Assembly (NCBI RefSeq): GCF_029839275.1
Contig: NZ_JAOCAH010000002.1
Coordinates: 431,825-495,824, forward strand
DNA from: Pseudomonas sp. GD03944
GTDB lineage: Bacteria > Pseudomonadota > Gammaproteobacteria > Pseudomonadales > Pseudomonadaceae
Length of the DNA: 64,000 nucleotides
Reading direction: 5' to 3'
Below, in pieces: positions 25,753 to 34,470 of this stretch (its first letter is position 1; each line of letters begins with the position of its first letter). The translations under genes were made by a program, and so were the position numbers. The notes beneath the pieces were generated by a model. That model was not told the origin of the DNA, searched no databases, and saw only the letters and a list, made by a program, of their open reading frames with translations.

Positions 25753-26676
25753 TCAGAGGCTCGCACGCCGCAATGCCACGATGTGGTTGCGCGGCGAGGC
25801 ACCGAAGAAGCGGCTGTACTCACGGCTGAACTGCGACGGGCTTTCATAGCCCACGCGGTAACAGGCCACCGAGGCCTCGACCCGCTCCTGCAGCATCAGC
25901 CGGTGCGCCTCTTCCAGGCGCAGCCGCTTCTGGTACTGCAGCGGGCTCATGCCGGTCATTTCCTTGAAACGGTGGTGCAGGCTGGAGGTGCAGAGGTTGA
26001 TGCGCTGGGCCAGTTCCTCGATGCGCAACGGCTGGCGGAAATGCTGGTTCAGCCACTCCACCGCCTGCGCTACCCGGTGGTTCTGGGAATTGACCATGAC
26101 CACGTCGCGCAGCTGGTGACCGTGCTGGCCACGCAGCAGCCGATAGAGGATTTCCTTGTAGGCCAGGGGCGCCAGCATGGCGATGTCCTGGGGCGTGTCC
26201 AGCAGGCGCAACAGGCGCAGCATCGCCTCCAGCAACGGCAGGTCGAGCGGTTCGACATGCAGCCCGGAAGACGGCTTTTTCTTCAGCAGGTGCTTGAGGT
26301 CGGCGTCGAAGATCAACTGGCTGATGATCGCCGGCTCGATGTCCAGCCGGATCAGCAGCAGCGGACGGCTCTGCGACGCCTCTTCGGAGCGAAACACCAG
26401 CGATTGCGCCTGGGTGACCAGCAGGCACTCCAGGCTGCCGAAGCGGTAGCGCTCGTCCCGCAGACGCACTTCCTGCTGCCCCTGGATGACCACGTACAGG
26501 GCCGGTTTCTGCTCCGCCTGGAACGTCTCGACCATGGCGCCGTTTCGGATCAGTTGCAAAGGTGCGATCGGCGTGCGGTGCGCACCGTCGCTCGGCGCGA
26601 AACGCGACAGGATCGCCGTCATTTCCAGCAACGGCTCGGACAGGTCATCGGTAACCGAGTAACGGAATTGGCTCAC
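25753..26676 (-). CDS. AraC-family transcriptional regulator (cupin N-terminus)
   Basis: A regulator of about 307 residues. The N-terminal AraC_N-type cupin domain (about 1-180; PALYVVIQGQQEVRLRDERYRFG) is followed by an AraC DNA-binding domain with LRIEELAQRINLCTSSLHHRFKEMTGMSPLQYQKRLRLEEA and VGYESPSQFSREYSRFFGASP. Two adjacent GTG codons (26679, 26676) are possible starts; the second has better spacing to GGAGG. The operator copy at 26777-26806 is about 100 bp upstream. Target genes are unknown; members of this group often control nearby dehydrogenases or efflux genes. Confidence 0.88.
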   Translation of the reverse strand: MSQFRYSVTDDLSEPLLEMTAILSRFAPSDGAHRTPIAPLQLIRNGAMVETFQAEQKPALYVVIQGQQEVRLRDERYRFGSLECLLVTQAQSLVFRSEEASQSRPLLLIRLDIEPAIISQLIFDADLKHLLKKKPSSGLHVEPLDLPLLEAMLRLLRLLDTPQDIAMLAPLAYKEILYRLLRGQHGHQLRDVVMVNSQNHRVAQAVEWLNQHFRQPLRIEELAQRINLCTSSLHHRFKEMTGMSPLQYQKRLRLEEAHRLMLQERVEASVACYRVGYESPSQFSREYSRFFGASPRNHIVALRRASL

Positions 26677-26776
26677 CACAGCCTCCTTCTACGAAGTTCC
26701 CACGACCGGCGTGCCGTCGTTCAGCCGCACCGGTCAGGTCGAAGGTTGCAGTCTAGGGAGCGCCACGTGTCCCGGA

Positions 26777-26806
26777 GCTGACCGCTTCCTGACAATTTTG
26801 TCAGGA
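26777..26806 (-). promoter_or_regulatory. Second copy of the TGAC/palindrome operator, upstream of the AraC gene
   Basis: Thirty bases identical to 23955-23984, including TGAC at 26779 and 26790 (11 bp apart) and the perfect inverted repeat TCCTGACA-ATTT-TGTCAGGA (26787-26806). It lies in the 154-bp gap between the AraC and MocR-type genes, both on the minus strand, and so should act on the AraC gene. No T-run follows, so a terminator is unlikely. Confidence 0.6.
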
Positions 26807-26830
26807 GAGGCCCGGGACGCCACGGATGCC

Positions 26831-28288
26831 TCAGCGCAGCAATCGGGCGAGGTGGCGAGCCGCGGTCTTGGCCTGCACCCGGGTCAAGGCGGCAAACCCC
26901 AGTACGAACGCAGGCGCCAGGTCGATGGTGCGGCAGTACTGTCGAAGGGGTTGCAGCAGTATCCCCAGTGTCTCGGCCTCCCGGACCAGGGCGTCCTGAT
27001 CCTGGTCCGGCGACAGCCAGAGGATCAGCTGGAACCCCGCGTGCTCGCCGCTGATGCGGTAGCGCCCCGGAGCTTCGGCCTTCAAGGTGTCGAGCACGGT
27101 ATCGCGCAGCACCTGGTACTCCTGGCGGGCTCGGCGCAGGTGCCTGAGGAACGCCGGCCCCTGCATGAACGCCGCCAGGCCGAGCTGCTCCGAAACACCC
27201 ACGCTACGCCCTACCGTGTGCCACAAGGTCAGGATGCGCTGATGCAGCTCCGGTGGCGCCACCATGTAGCCGAGCCGCAGGTTGGAGAACAGCGCCTGGT
27301 TGAAACTGCCGCAGTAGATGACGCGGTTCATCGAATCAATGGATTTCAAGGCCGGCAGCGGCGCACTCTGGTAATTGAACTCACTGTCGTAGTCATCCTC
27401 GATGACCCAGGCATTCTGGCGCTGCGCCCAGTCCAGCAGCTCCAGGCGGCGCGTGGCCGACATGATCACCCCCAGGGGCGACTGATGGGCGGGCGTGACA
27501 TAGGCCAATCGGCAGTCGGCCAGGTTGGGGACGCCGCGCAGGTCGATTCCGGCCTGATCGATCGGGGCGTAAGACAGCGTGGCGCCGGCCTTCTCGAAGA
27601 TCCGATGGACAGCGGTGTAGCCGGGGTCTTCGACACACACGGGGTCCCCCGGCGCCAACACACAGCGCGCCACCAGATCGATGCTGTGGCGAATGCCGTT
27701 GGTGATCAGCAATTGTTCGGCGTCGCAGTCGATCCCACGGTGATTGCGCAAGTACCTGGCAATCTGGCTGCGCAGGGCCAACGCGCCCTGTGGCTCGATC
27801 CTGCACATCTGCTCGGGCTGCATCGACGCCATGGCCCGCTGCAGGTGCGCGGCCCATTCGACAGGCGAGATGAGCAACGGATTGGCCAGCCGCGCGACGA
27901 ACGGCACCCCCACCTGAGCCCGGTAATCGCGCACCTGCTGGACCGGTGCCTGCTCGACCGGCTCACGCGACGGCGCGTCCGTCCGCCCATCGTCAACGGC
28001 CTTCAGGTAGTTGTCTGGCACGACCGCACTGACCAGGCTGCCGCAACCGACCTTGCGCACGATGTAGCCCTCGAGCTGCAGGCGCTCGAAGACACTTTCC
28101 ACGGTGCCCCGCGAGACGCCCCAGCGCTGCGCCAGCACACGCGACGACGGCAATCGGTCAGCCGCCTGGAGCAGGCCGTTGAGAATGGCATCGCGGATGG
28201 CCTGGTAGGCCTGCTCCTGCTTCGTTACGCCCGGCGCGCTCACCGGCAGCGGAAGGTCCACACCCGACGAAAATTTACCCTTGCCCAT
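26831..28288 (-). CDS. MocR-type (GntR-aminotransferase fusion) regulator without the PLP lysine
   Basis: A 485-residue regulator with an N-terminal GntR winged helix (about 20-85; LPSSRVLAQRWGVSRGTVESVFERLQLEGY) and a fold-type I aminotransferase-like domain (about 130-480; AEQLLITNGIRHSIDLVARCVLAPGDPVCVEDPGY; IEDDYDSEFNY). The segment that normally reads S-K before the RLGY motif is GSFNQALFSNLRLGYM, so the Schiff-base lysine is Gln331. PLP may not bind covalently. ATG 28288 is used; an in-frame TTG at 28303 is possible. It is a lone regulator transcribed divergently from the sensor kinase. Confidence 0.86.
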   Translation of the reverse strand: MGKGKFSSGVDLPLPVSAPGVTKQEQAYQAIRDAILNGLLQAADRLPSSRVLAQRWGVSRGTVESVFERLQLEGYIVRKVGCGSLVSAVVPDNYLKAVDDGRTDAPSREPVEQAPVQQVRDYRAQVGVPFVARLANPLLISPVEWAAHLQRAMASMQPEQMCRIEPQGALALRSQIARYLRNHRGIDCDAEQLLITNGIRHSIDLVARCVLAPGDPVCVEDPGYTAVHRIFEKAGATLSYAPIDQAGIDLRGVPNLADCRLAYVTPAHQSPLGVIMSATRRLELLDWAQRQNAWVIEDDYDSEFNYQSAPLPALKSIDSMNRVIYCGSFNQALFSNLRLGYMVAPPELHQRILTLWHTVGRSVGVSEQLGLAAFMQGPAFLRHLRRARQEYQVLRDTVLDTLKAEAPGRYRISGEHAGFQLILWLSPDQDQDALVREAETLGILLQPLRQYCRTIDLAPAFVLGFAALTRVQAKTAARHLARLLR

Positions 28289-28291
28289 AAT

Positions 28292-28320
28292 GGTCCATAG
28301 CAATTTCGCTTATATGGCCC
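28292..28320 (-). promoter_or_regulatory. Inverted repeat at the MocR-type gene start
   Basis: GGTCCATA (28292-28299) and TATGGCCC (28313-28320) form an imperfect inverted repeat directly in front of the ATG at 28288. The position suggests an autoregulatory operator; MocR-type proteins often bind repeated TGGNCC-like boxes. Confidence 0.4.
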
Positions 28321-28466
28321 TACCTGCCGGACCACTTTGTTCCTAGTGTACCGACTCCCTCTGCGGAGTTCGCCCACCCGGTCCGGGCGCCAGCTCGGCG
28401 GGATGGTTCCGGACTCAGGTTCACGCGGCGGCCAGCGTAGTGAGTGATTTCCCAATCAGGCAGCAG

Positions 28467-30209
28467 ATGTCCACCGGTGGAACCGGCCGCCGTGCGGGCG
28501 CGGCGCTGGCCATCCCGCTGCTCCTGGCCTGTCTGTCACTGTGCAGTGCGTCGGTCACGGCGTCTGGCAGTTCACTGGACAGGCGCGAGCATCACCGCTG
28601 GACCGTCGCCGATGACGGCCCCAGCCAGGTCGGCGCGCTGGCGCAGACCCGGGATGGCTATCTCTGGCTCGGCACCAACGACTCGCTCTACCGCTTCGAT
28701 GGCCTGCACTTCACACGCTACACCCCGCCCGACGGCAAGCCGCTGGGCATCGTTTCCGCACTCAAGGCAGCCGATGAAGGCTTGTGGGCCGGCCTGCGAA
28801 CCGGGGGCATGAGCCTGATCACCGAGACCGGCCTGGTCAGTTATCCGGTCAGTGCCGGGTTGCCCGGTGGCGTGATCTACGGCATCGCGAAGGATCACAG
28901 CGGCGCGGTCTGGGTCGCGGCAAACGATGGCTTAGCGCGTTTCGACGGTACAGCCTGGCAACGCATCGGTGCCGATTGGAACATGCCGGGAGAAAATGCC
29001 CGCGCCGTATTCGTCGACCGCGAGGGGACGCTGTGGGCAGCCAATGAGAACCGCCTGCTCTACCTGCCGCCTGGCGCCCGCGCGTTCATCGATGCGGACA
29101 TCGAGGTCGGCTGGGTGAGCCAGATGGCCCAGGCCCCGGATGGCTCCATCTGGGTGATGGAACGCTTCGGCGACTCGCTGCGCCGAATCCTGCCCGCCAC
29201 GAGCGGTGAGCCGATCCAGGTGAACGTCATCGATCACACCAACGGCCTGTTGTTCGATGGCACCGGGGCGATGTGGATCGGTACGAGCGGCAAGGAGATT
29301 AGTCAGGTGCCTCCCCCGGCACCGCAGATACAGGAACGCGACCACAAGGCGTTCATGGCCAAGGGCGGTTTGAGCGCCGAGGAAACGGTGCTCCGCTTCA
29401 GCATCCAGCCAGTCTTCTACCGCACCCCGCTCTTTCTGGTGCTGAGCGGCATCGTCGTGGCGGGCATCCTGTGGTTGCTGCATCGGTTCAACGTGCGCCG
29501 GTCCGCCGAGCACCTGCACGCCCGCCTCGAGGAGCGGCACACCGAGCGTGAGCGCATCGCCCGCGAGCTGCATGACACCCTGCTGCAAGGCGTGCAGGGG
29601 CTCATGCTGAGTTTCCAGGTCGTGACCGAGCAGATCCCCAGTACGCATCCCGCACGCTGCAAGATGGAGAAGGCAATGGACCGTGCGGACCAGGTCCTGG
29701 CGGAAGCCCGCGACCGCGTCAATGACCTGCGGGACCTGAACGAACCGACGCAGGACCTGGTGGATGCGCTGTCCGCCGTCACCTGCGAGCTACAGCGAGA
29801 GGGCAATGCGCACTTTGTCCTGAGCAGCCAGGGCTCGCCACGCCCGCTGCACCCGATCGTCTGGGAAGAAAGCTACCGGATCGGCCGCGAAGCGCTCGTG
29901 AACGCCGCCCGGCATGCCCATGCGCAGAACGTGGAAATCCGCATCCGCTACACCCGCTACGCCTTTCAGCTGACGATTGCCGATGATGGCAAGGGCATCG
30001 ACCCGCGGTTCCTGCCACCCAATGCCCGCCCCAGGCACTGGGGCTTGTGCGGCATGCAGGAGCGCACCCGCAAGATCGGCGGACGCCTGTCGATTCAGCG
30101 AGGCGCCCAGTGTGGCACCGAAATCCAGCTGACCGTGCCGGCGCCCACGGCCTATCGGCACGTCCCGCGACGCTTCACGCTGCGGCTGCCCGCCTGGATT
30201 CGACGGTGA
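28467..30209 (+). CDS. NarX/DegS-type sensor histidine kinase with shortened beta-propeller
   Basis: A 580-residue kinase: signal peptide or helix (ALAIPLLLACLSLCSASVTA), partial ligand-binding beta-propeller (about 45-290, repeats such as QTRDGYLWLGTNDSLYRFDG and HSGAVWVAANDGLARFDG), one membrane helix (about 320-342), HisKA_3 with His369 (RERIARELHDTLLQGVQGLML) and the ATPase domain (REALVNAARHA; IADDGKGIDPRF). Relatives are near 1000 residues with a full propeller and a Y_Y_Y domain; that part is missing here. No response regulator is adjacent. A GTG at 28440 is an alternative start. Confidence 0.82.
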   Translation: MSTGGTGRRAGAALAIPLLLACLSLCSASVTASGSSLDRREHHRWTVADDGPSQVGALAQTRDGYLWLGTNDSLYRFDGLHFTRYTPPDGKPLGIVSALKAADEGLWAGLRTGGMSLITETGLVSYPVSAGLPGGVIYGIAKDHSGAVWVAANDGLARFDGTAWQRIGADWNMPGENARAVFVDREGTLWAANENRLLYLPPGARAFIDADIEVGWVSQMAQAPDGSIWVMERFGDSLRRILPATSGEPIQVNVIDHTNGLLFDGTGAMWIGTSGKEISQVPPPAPQIQERDHKAFMAKGGLSAEETVLRFSIQPVFYRTPLFLVLSGIVVAGILWLLHRFNVRRSAEHLHARLEERHTERERIARELHDTLLQGVQGLMLSFQVVTEQIPSTHPARCKMEKAMDRADQVLAEARDRVNDLRDLNEPTQDLVDALSAVTCELQREGNAHFVLSSQGSPRPLHPIVWEESYRIGREALVNAARHAHAQNVEIRIRYTRYAFQLTIADDGKGIDPRFLPPNARPRHWGLCGMQERTRKIGGRLSIQRGAQCGTEIQLTVPAPTAYRHVPRRFTLRLPAWIRR

Positions 30210-30246
30210 CCCAACCGCAGAGGGAACAGGACTGCCGCAGCGCCGA

Positions 30247-32781
30247 TCAGGAACGGGGCTTGGCCCGGGCAGTGGGCTCGGCGATCAGCGGGTCGTCCGG
30301 CCAGTAGTGCTTAGGGTACCGGCCCTTGAGGTCTTTCTTGACCTCGGCATAGGTGCTGGCCCAGAAGTTCGCCAGGTCCTGGGTCACCTGCACCGGGCGA
30401 CGTGCCGGAGACAGCAGGTGCAGAAGCACCTGCTGGCGGCCGTTGGCGATGCGCGGGGTCTGCGCCAGGCCGAACAGCTCCTGCAGGCGCACCGCCAGCA
30501 CCGGCGGCTGCTCGCTGTAGTCCAGGCCGATGCGCGAACCGGACGGCACCGCCAGGGCCTTGGGCGCCAGTTCGTCGAGGCGCTGCGGCAGGGGCCAGGG
30601 CAGCAGGTTGTGAAGGATGCTGGCCAGTTCCAGGTTGGCGAAGTGACTGAGCCGGTTGACCTTGCCCAGGTACGGCGCCAGCCAGGTCTCCAGGCTGGCA
30701 CGCAGGGCCGGGTCGGAGACGTCTGGCCATTCGCTTTCGCCTTTCTCCGCCAGGTCGAGGCCGCGCAGCAGCGTCACCCGCGCCTGCCACTGGCGCAACT
30801 CGGGGGTCCAGGGCAGCAGTTCCAGCCCTTTGCGCCGCACCAGGCCGACCAGGGCGCGGCCCCGGGCTTCGTCATCCAGCCCCGGCAGGGCTTCGCGCGC
30901 CAACACCAGCTCCCCCAGCTTGCGCTGGCGCTCGGCGCGCAGCACGCCTTCACGCTCGTCCCAGTCGAGCACCTGGTGGTCGCGGATCAACTCGGCCAGT
31001 ACACCGTCGAACAGCGCCGGGTCGAGCGCCGCCGCCAGGTAGATGCGTTCTTCCCGCTGGCCCTGGCGACTGCCCAGGTCGGCCACCACCAGCCAGGGTT
31101 CCTTCATCAGCCCATCGGGCTCGCCGAACTGGGCCGCGCGACCGTTGGCCAGTCGGTACTCGGCGCCGCCCTCACGCCGCTGCTGGGCGACCCGGTCCGG
31201 GTAGGCGAACGCCAGCAGGGCCCCCAGCCAGCGCGGGTGATCGGGATCGGCCACCGGCGTGGTCACCGGTACGCCCTTGAGGTAGCCCTGGAACTGCCGG
31301 GCCAGTTGCCGGGTGCGCTGTACGCCACTGGCGGCGCCCCGCGACGCCTTGCTTTCGCCGGACAGCAAGGCCAGGCGGCTGTGCAGGTCGGCACCGGCGC
31401 CGCGCAGGATGTCGCGCTCACCCAGCAGGGCCGCCAGGTCGCAGGCCAAGGCCCCCAGCCCCAGCGCCTGGGCCCGCAACAGCAGGTGGGCGATGCGCGG
31501 GTGGGCGGGCAGCTCGGCCATGGCCTGGCCGTGGGCGGTCAGGCTGCCCCGCTCGTCCAGCGCCCCCAGGCGCCCGAGCAGGTCGCGGGCCTGGGCAAAC
31601 GCCGCAGCCGGCGGTGGGTCGAGCCAGTCCAGCTCGTCCGGCTGAACGCCCCAGCGGGCCAATTGCATGGCCAGCCCGGCGAGGTCGGCCTGAAGGATTT
31701 CCGCCGACGAATAGGCCGCCAGTTGCTCATGCTGCGCCTGCGACCACAGGCGGTAGCAGGCGCCCGGCTGCAGGCGTCCGGCCCGGCCGGCGCGCTGTGT
31801 CGCCGAAGCCCGGGAAATCCGCTGGGTGTCGAGGCGGGTCATGCTGCTGCCCGGGTCGAAGCGCGGCACCCGTGCCAGGCCGGCGTCCACCACCACGCGC
31901 ACGCCGTCGATGGTCAGGCTGGTCTCGGCGATGTTGGTCGCCAGCACCACCTTGCGCAGGCCCGCCGGGGCCGGTTCGATGGCCTGGCGCTGGGCGGCCA
32001 GGGCCAGGTCACCGTGCAGCGGGCACAGCAGGATGTCGCTACGCCCCGCCAGGGCCTCTGCCAATTGTTCGGCCACCCTGCGGATCTCCGCCTGCCCCGG
32101 CAGGAACACCAGCACGCTGCCCGGCTCCTCTGCCAACACCTGGAGCACGGTGGACAGCACCCGCGGCTCGACCCACTCCCCGGCCTGGTACGGCGCGCCC
32201 CAGTTCATGGTCACTGGGAACATCCTCCCCTCGCTGCGCAGCACCGGCGCATCGTCGAGCAGCCCGGCCAGGCGCTCGCCTTCCAGGGTTGCCGACATCA
32301 GCAGGATCTTCAGCGGCGGCTCGCCGGCGTCCTCACCGCGGAACATCGCCCGGCCATTGAGCGCCAGGGCCAGGGCCAGGTCGGCATCCAGGCTGCGCTC
32401 GTGGAATTCGTCGAAGATCAGCAGGCCGATGCCTTCCAGGGTCGGGTCGTCCTGCAGGCGCCGGGCAAGGACACCTTCGGTCACCACTTCGATGCGAGTG
32501 CGAGCGCTGACCTTGCTTTCCAGGCGGATGCGGTAGCCCACCGTCTCGCCCACGGCCTCGCCCAGCTCGCTGGCCAGGCGCTCGGCGGCGGCCCGTGCGG
32601 CCAGGCGCCGGGGCTCGAGCATGATGATGCGCTGCCCGGCCAGCCAGGGCTCGTCCAGCAGCGCCAGCGGCACCCGGGTGGTCTTGCCGGCACCGGGCGG
32701 CGCCTCCAGCACTGCCTCGTCGCGGTGGGCCAGGGTCTCGCGCAGGGCGGGCAGCAGAACATCGATAGGCAACGAAATCAT
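30247..32781 (-). CDS. hrpB: DEAH-box ATP-dependent helicase HrpB
   Basis: An 844-residue helicase of the HrpB family. N-terminal motifs: Walker A APPGAGKTTRVPL, LEPRRLAARAAAERL, DEFH in LLIFDEFHERSLDADL, SAT in LLMSATLEGE; C-terminal LATNIAETSLTIDGV and QRAGRAGRLQPG; then the long family-specific tail ending with YPKHYWPDDPLIAEPTARAK. Length fits HrpB (about 800-850). It is thought to act on RNA, though its cellular role is not well known. ATG 32781 has GGAG five bases upstream. Confidence 0.94.
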   Translation of the reverse strand: MISLPIDVLLPALRETLAHRDEAVLEAPPGAGKTTRVPLALLDEPWLAGQRIIMLEPRRLAARAAAERLASELGEAVGETVGYRIRLESKVSARTRIEVVTEGVLARRLQDDPTLEGIGLLIFDEFHERSLDADLALALALNGRAMFRGEDAGEPPLKILLMSATLEGERLAGLLDDAPVLRSEGRMFPVTMNWGAPYQAGEWVEPRVLSTVLQVLAEEPGSVLVFLPGQAEIRRVAEQLAEALAGRSDILLCPLHGDLALAAQRQAIEPAPAGLRKVVLATNIAETSLTIDGVRVVVDAGLARVPRFDPGSSMTRLDTQRISRASATQRAGRAGRLQPGACYRLWSQAQHEQLAAYSSAEILQADLAGLAMQLARWGVQPDELDWLDPPPAAAFAQARDLLGRLGALDERGSLTAHGQAMAELPAHPRIAHLLLRAQALGLGALACDLAALLGERDILRGAGADLHSRLALLSGESKASRGAASGVQRTRQLARQFQGYLKGVPVTTPVADPDHPRWLGALLAFAYPDRVAQQRREGGAEYRLANGRAAQFGEPDGLMKEPWLVVADLGSRQGQREERIYLAAALDPALFDGVLAELIRDHQVLDWDEREGVLRAERQRKLGELVLAREALPGLDDEARGRALVGLVRRKGLELLPWTPELRQWQARVTLLRGLDLAEKGESEWPDVSDPALRASLETWLAPYLGKVNRLSHFANLELASILHNLLPWPLPQRLDELAPKALAVPSGSRIGLDYSEQPPVLAVRLQELFGLAQTPRIANGRQQVLLHLLSPARRPVQVTQDLANFWASTYAEVKKDLKGRYPKHYWPDDPLIAEPTARAKPRS

Positions 32782-32919
32782 GGACACTCCAATCAGGCCG
32801 GCGATTATACCGGCGAACTGCCAGTGCGCTTCGGTGGTCTTAGTACCGTCACCCGCAGCGGTAGCGGTTTTGCCATTACCGGCTTGCTATAGTGGCGCGA
32901 ATTTTTCTGGAGGTGCTTC

Positions 32920-33339
32920 ATGCGCACGAAATCCCGCATTATCGGTGGTGTTGTCGCCGCCACCCTGATCACGCAACTGACTGCCTGCGGCACGATTTTC
33001 TTCCCGGATCGCCGTGGGCAGATCGAAGGAAAGATCGACCCGGTGGTCGCCGCCCTGAACGCCATCGGCATCCTGTTCTATGTCATTCCCGGCCTGATCG
33101 CCTTCGGTGTCGACTTCGCCACCGGCGCCATCTACCTGCCGGGTGGCCAGACCGCCCAGGTCGACCCGCAGGAGCTGAAGAACGTGGTGGATGCCGAGGG
33201 CAAGGTCGACCAGGCCAAACTGAAAGCCCTGATCGAAGTGCAGACCGGCCACACCCTGCCACTCGATGACCCGCGCCTGATCCAGCACAGCGGCAGCGCC
33301 GAGCAACTGGCCGCCTACGGCCTGCGCCCCGCCGCCTGA
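32920..33339 (+). CDS. Conserved lipoprotein of unknown function
   Basis: A 139-residue protein with a type II signal peptide: RTKSRIIGGVVAATLITQ, lipobox LTAC with Cys23. The mature part has a hydrophobic segment (NAIGILFYVIPGLIAFGVDFATGAIYLP) that may insert in a membrane, then a charged C-terminus. It resembles small Pseudomonas lipoproteins without assigned role. GGAGG precedes the ATG. The stop TGA overlaps the ATG of a 47-codon ORF (ATGA-type overlap TGATG). Confidence 0.8.
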   Translation: MRTKSRIIGGVVAATLITQLTACGTIFFPDRRGQIEGKIDPVVAALNAIGILFYVIPGLIAFGVDFATGAIYLPGGQTAQVDPQELKNVVDAEGKVDQAKLKALIEVQTGHTLPLDDPRLIQHSGSAEQLAAYGLRPAA

Positions 33340-33482
33340 TGAACCGCCTGGCCACCTGCTCTGGTGCAGGCGGCCAGGCCGATCTGCTGTTGCACCTGCG
33401 CGCCCTGGCACGCATCATCCCGCCAGACCAGCGCGGCCCTGACGGCCCGCTCCCGTTCTCGACTCTGTACGACCCGCCATGA
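33339..33482 (+). CDS. Possible 47-residue ORF bridging lipoprotein and fieF
   Basis: The ATG at 33339 overlaps the lipoprotein stop (TGATG) and its TGA overlaps the ATG of the CDF transporter (ATGA). About 80% of third codon positions are G or C, as in true genes of this window. The product (begins MNRLATCSGAGGQADLLLHL) has no recognised domain. Coupling at both ends suggests either a real small protein or a translated spacer that links the two genes. Confidence 0.4.
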   Translation: MNRLATCSGAGGQADLLLHLRALARIIPPDQRGPDGPLPFSTLYDPP

Positions 33483-34381
33483 GCATTCTTCCCCATCACG
33501 CCCGGCTGATGCGCCTGGCCACCTTCGCCGCGCTGACGGTCGCCCTGATCCTGGTGCTGGCGAAAGCCGTGGCCTGGTGGCTGAGCGGCTCCGTGAGCCT
33601 GCTCGCCGGTCTCACCGACTCGCTGCTGGACAGCGCCGCCTCGCTGCTGAACCTGATCGCCGTGGCCATCGCCCTGCGCCCGGCGGACGATGACCACCGC
33701 TACGGCCATGGCAAGGCGGAAGCCCTGGCCGGGCTGGGCCAGGCGTTGTTCATCGGCGCCAGTGCGATCCTGGTCGGCATCCAGGGCATCGAGCGGCTGC
33801 GCGCCCCGGAACCGCTGAGCGGGGAAGGCCTGGGGATGGCGGTGATGGTGCTGTCGCTGGCGCTGACCCTGGCGCTGCTGCTGTTCCAGCGCCACGTGGT
33901 ACGGGTCACCGGCTCCACCGCCATCCACGCCGACTCGCTGCACTACCGGTCGGACCTGCTGCTCAACGGCAGCATCCTGCTGGCCCTGGCGCTGACGGCC
34001 TTCGGCTGGCAGCAGATGGATGCGCTGTTCGCCATCGGCATCGCCTTCTACATCCTGTGGAGCGCCATCAGCATCGTCCGCGAAGCGGTGGCCGTGCTGA
34101 TGGATCAGGAACTGTCCCCCGAGGTCAGCGAGCAAATGCACCAGCTGGCATGCGCCGTACCGGGCGTGCTCGGCGCCCACGACCTGCGCACCCGGGTGTC
34201 CGGCACCCGCTGGTTCGTCCAGTTGCACCTGGAGCTGCCCGGCGAGCTGAGCCTGTCCGAAGCGCACCAGCGCTGCGTCGACGTGGAAAACGCGATCCGC
34301 GGCCAATTCCCCCGTGCCGAAGTGCTGGTGCATGCCGATCCCTCCGACGCCGTGCAGCCCGCGCCCCAGGCGACGCTCTAG
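33479..34381 (+). CDS. fieF: Cation diffusion facilitator (FieF/YiiP-type)
   Basis: A 300-residue inner-membrane antiporter that exports divalent metal (zinc or iron) in exchange for protons. Six membrane segments are followed by a cytoplasmic metal-binding domain (about 210-290). The transport site is DSLLDS with Asp47 and Asp51 on helix 2, and HADSLHYRSD with His155 and Asp159 on helix 5, the DDHD set typical of Zn/Fe/Cd carriers. The C-terminal domain has HDLRTRVSGTRWFVQLHLELPGE. The ATG overlaps the stop of the small ORF upstream. Confidence 0.9.
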   Translation: MSILPHHARLMRLATFAALTVALILVLAKAVAWWLSGSVSLLAGLTDSLLDSAASLLNLIAVAIALRPADDDHRYGHGKAEALAGLGQALFIGASAILVGIQGIERLRAPEPLSGEGLGMAVMVLSLALTLALLLFQRHVVRVTGSTAIHADSLHYRSDLLLNGSILLALALTAFGWQQMDALFAIGIAFYILWSAISIVREAVAVLMDQELSPEVSEQMHQLACAVPGVLGAHDLRTRVSGTRWFVQLHLELPGELSLSEAHQRCVDVENAIRGQFPRAEVLVHADPSDAVQPAPQATL

Positions 34382-34470
34382 CCATACCCGCGCGGGCGAC
34401 GCACCGCGCAAATACCCCGGGCGGTTCTAGACTCAACTCCGACACCCCGTGCTGATCAAGGAGTTCCGTC

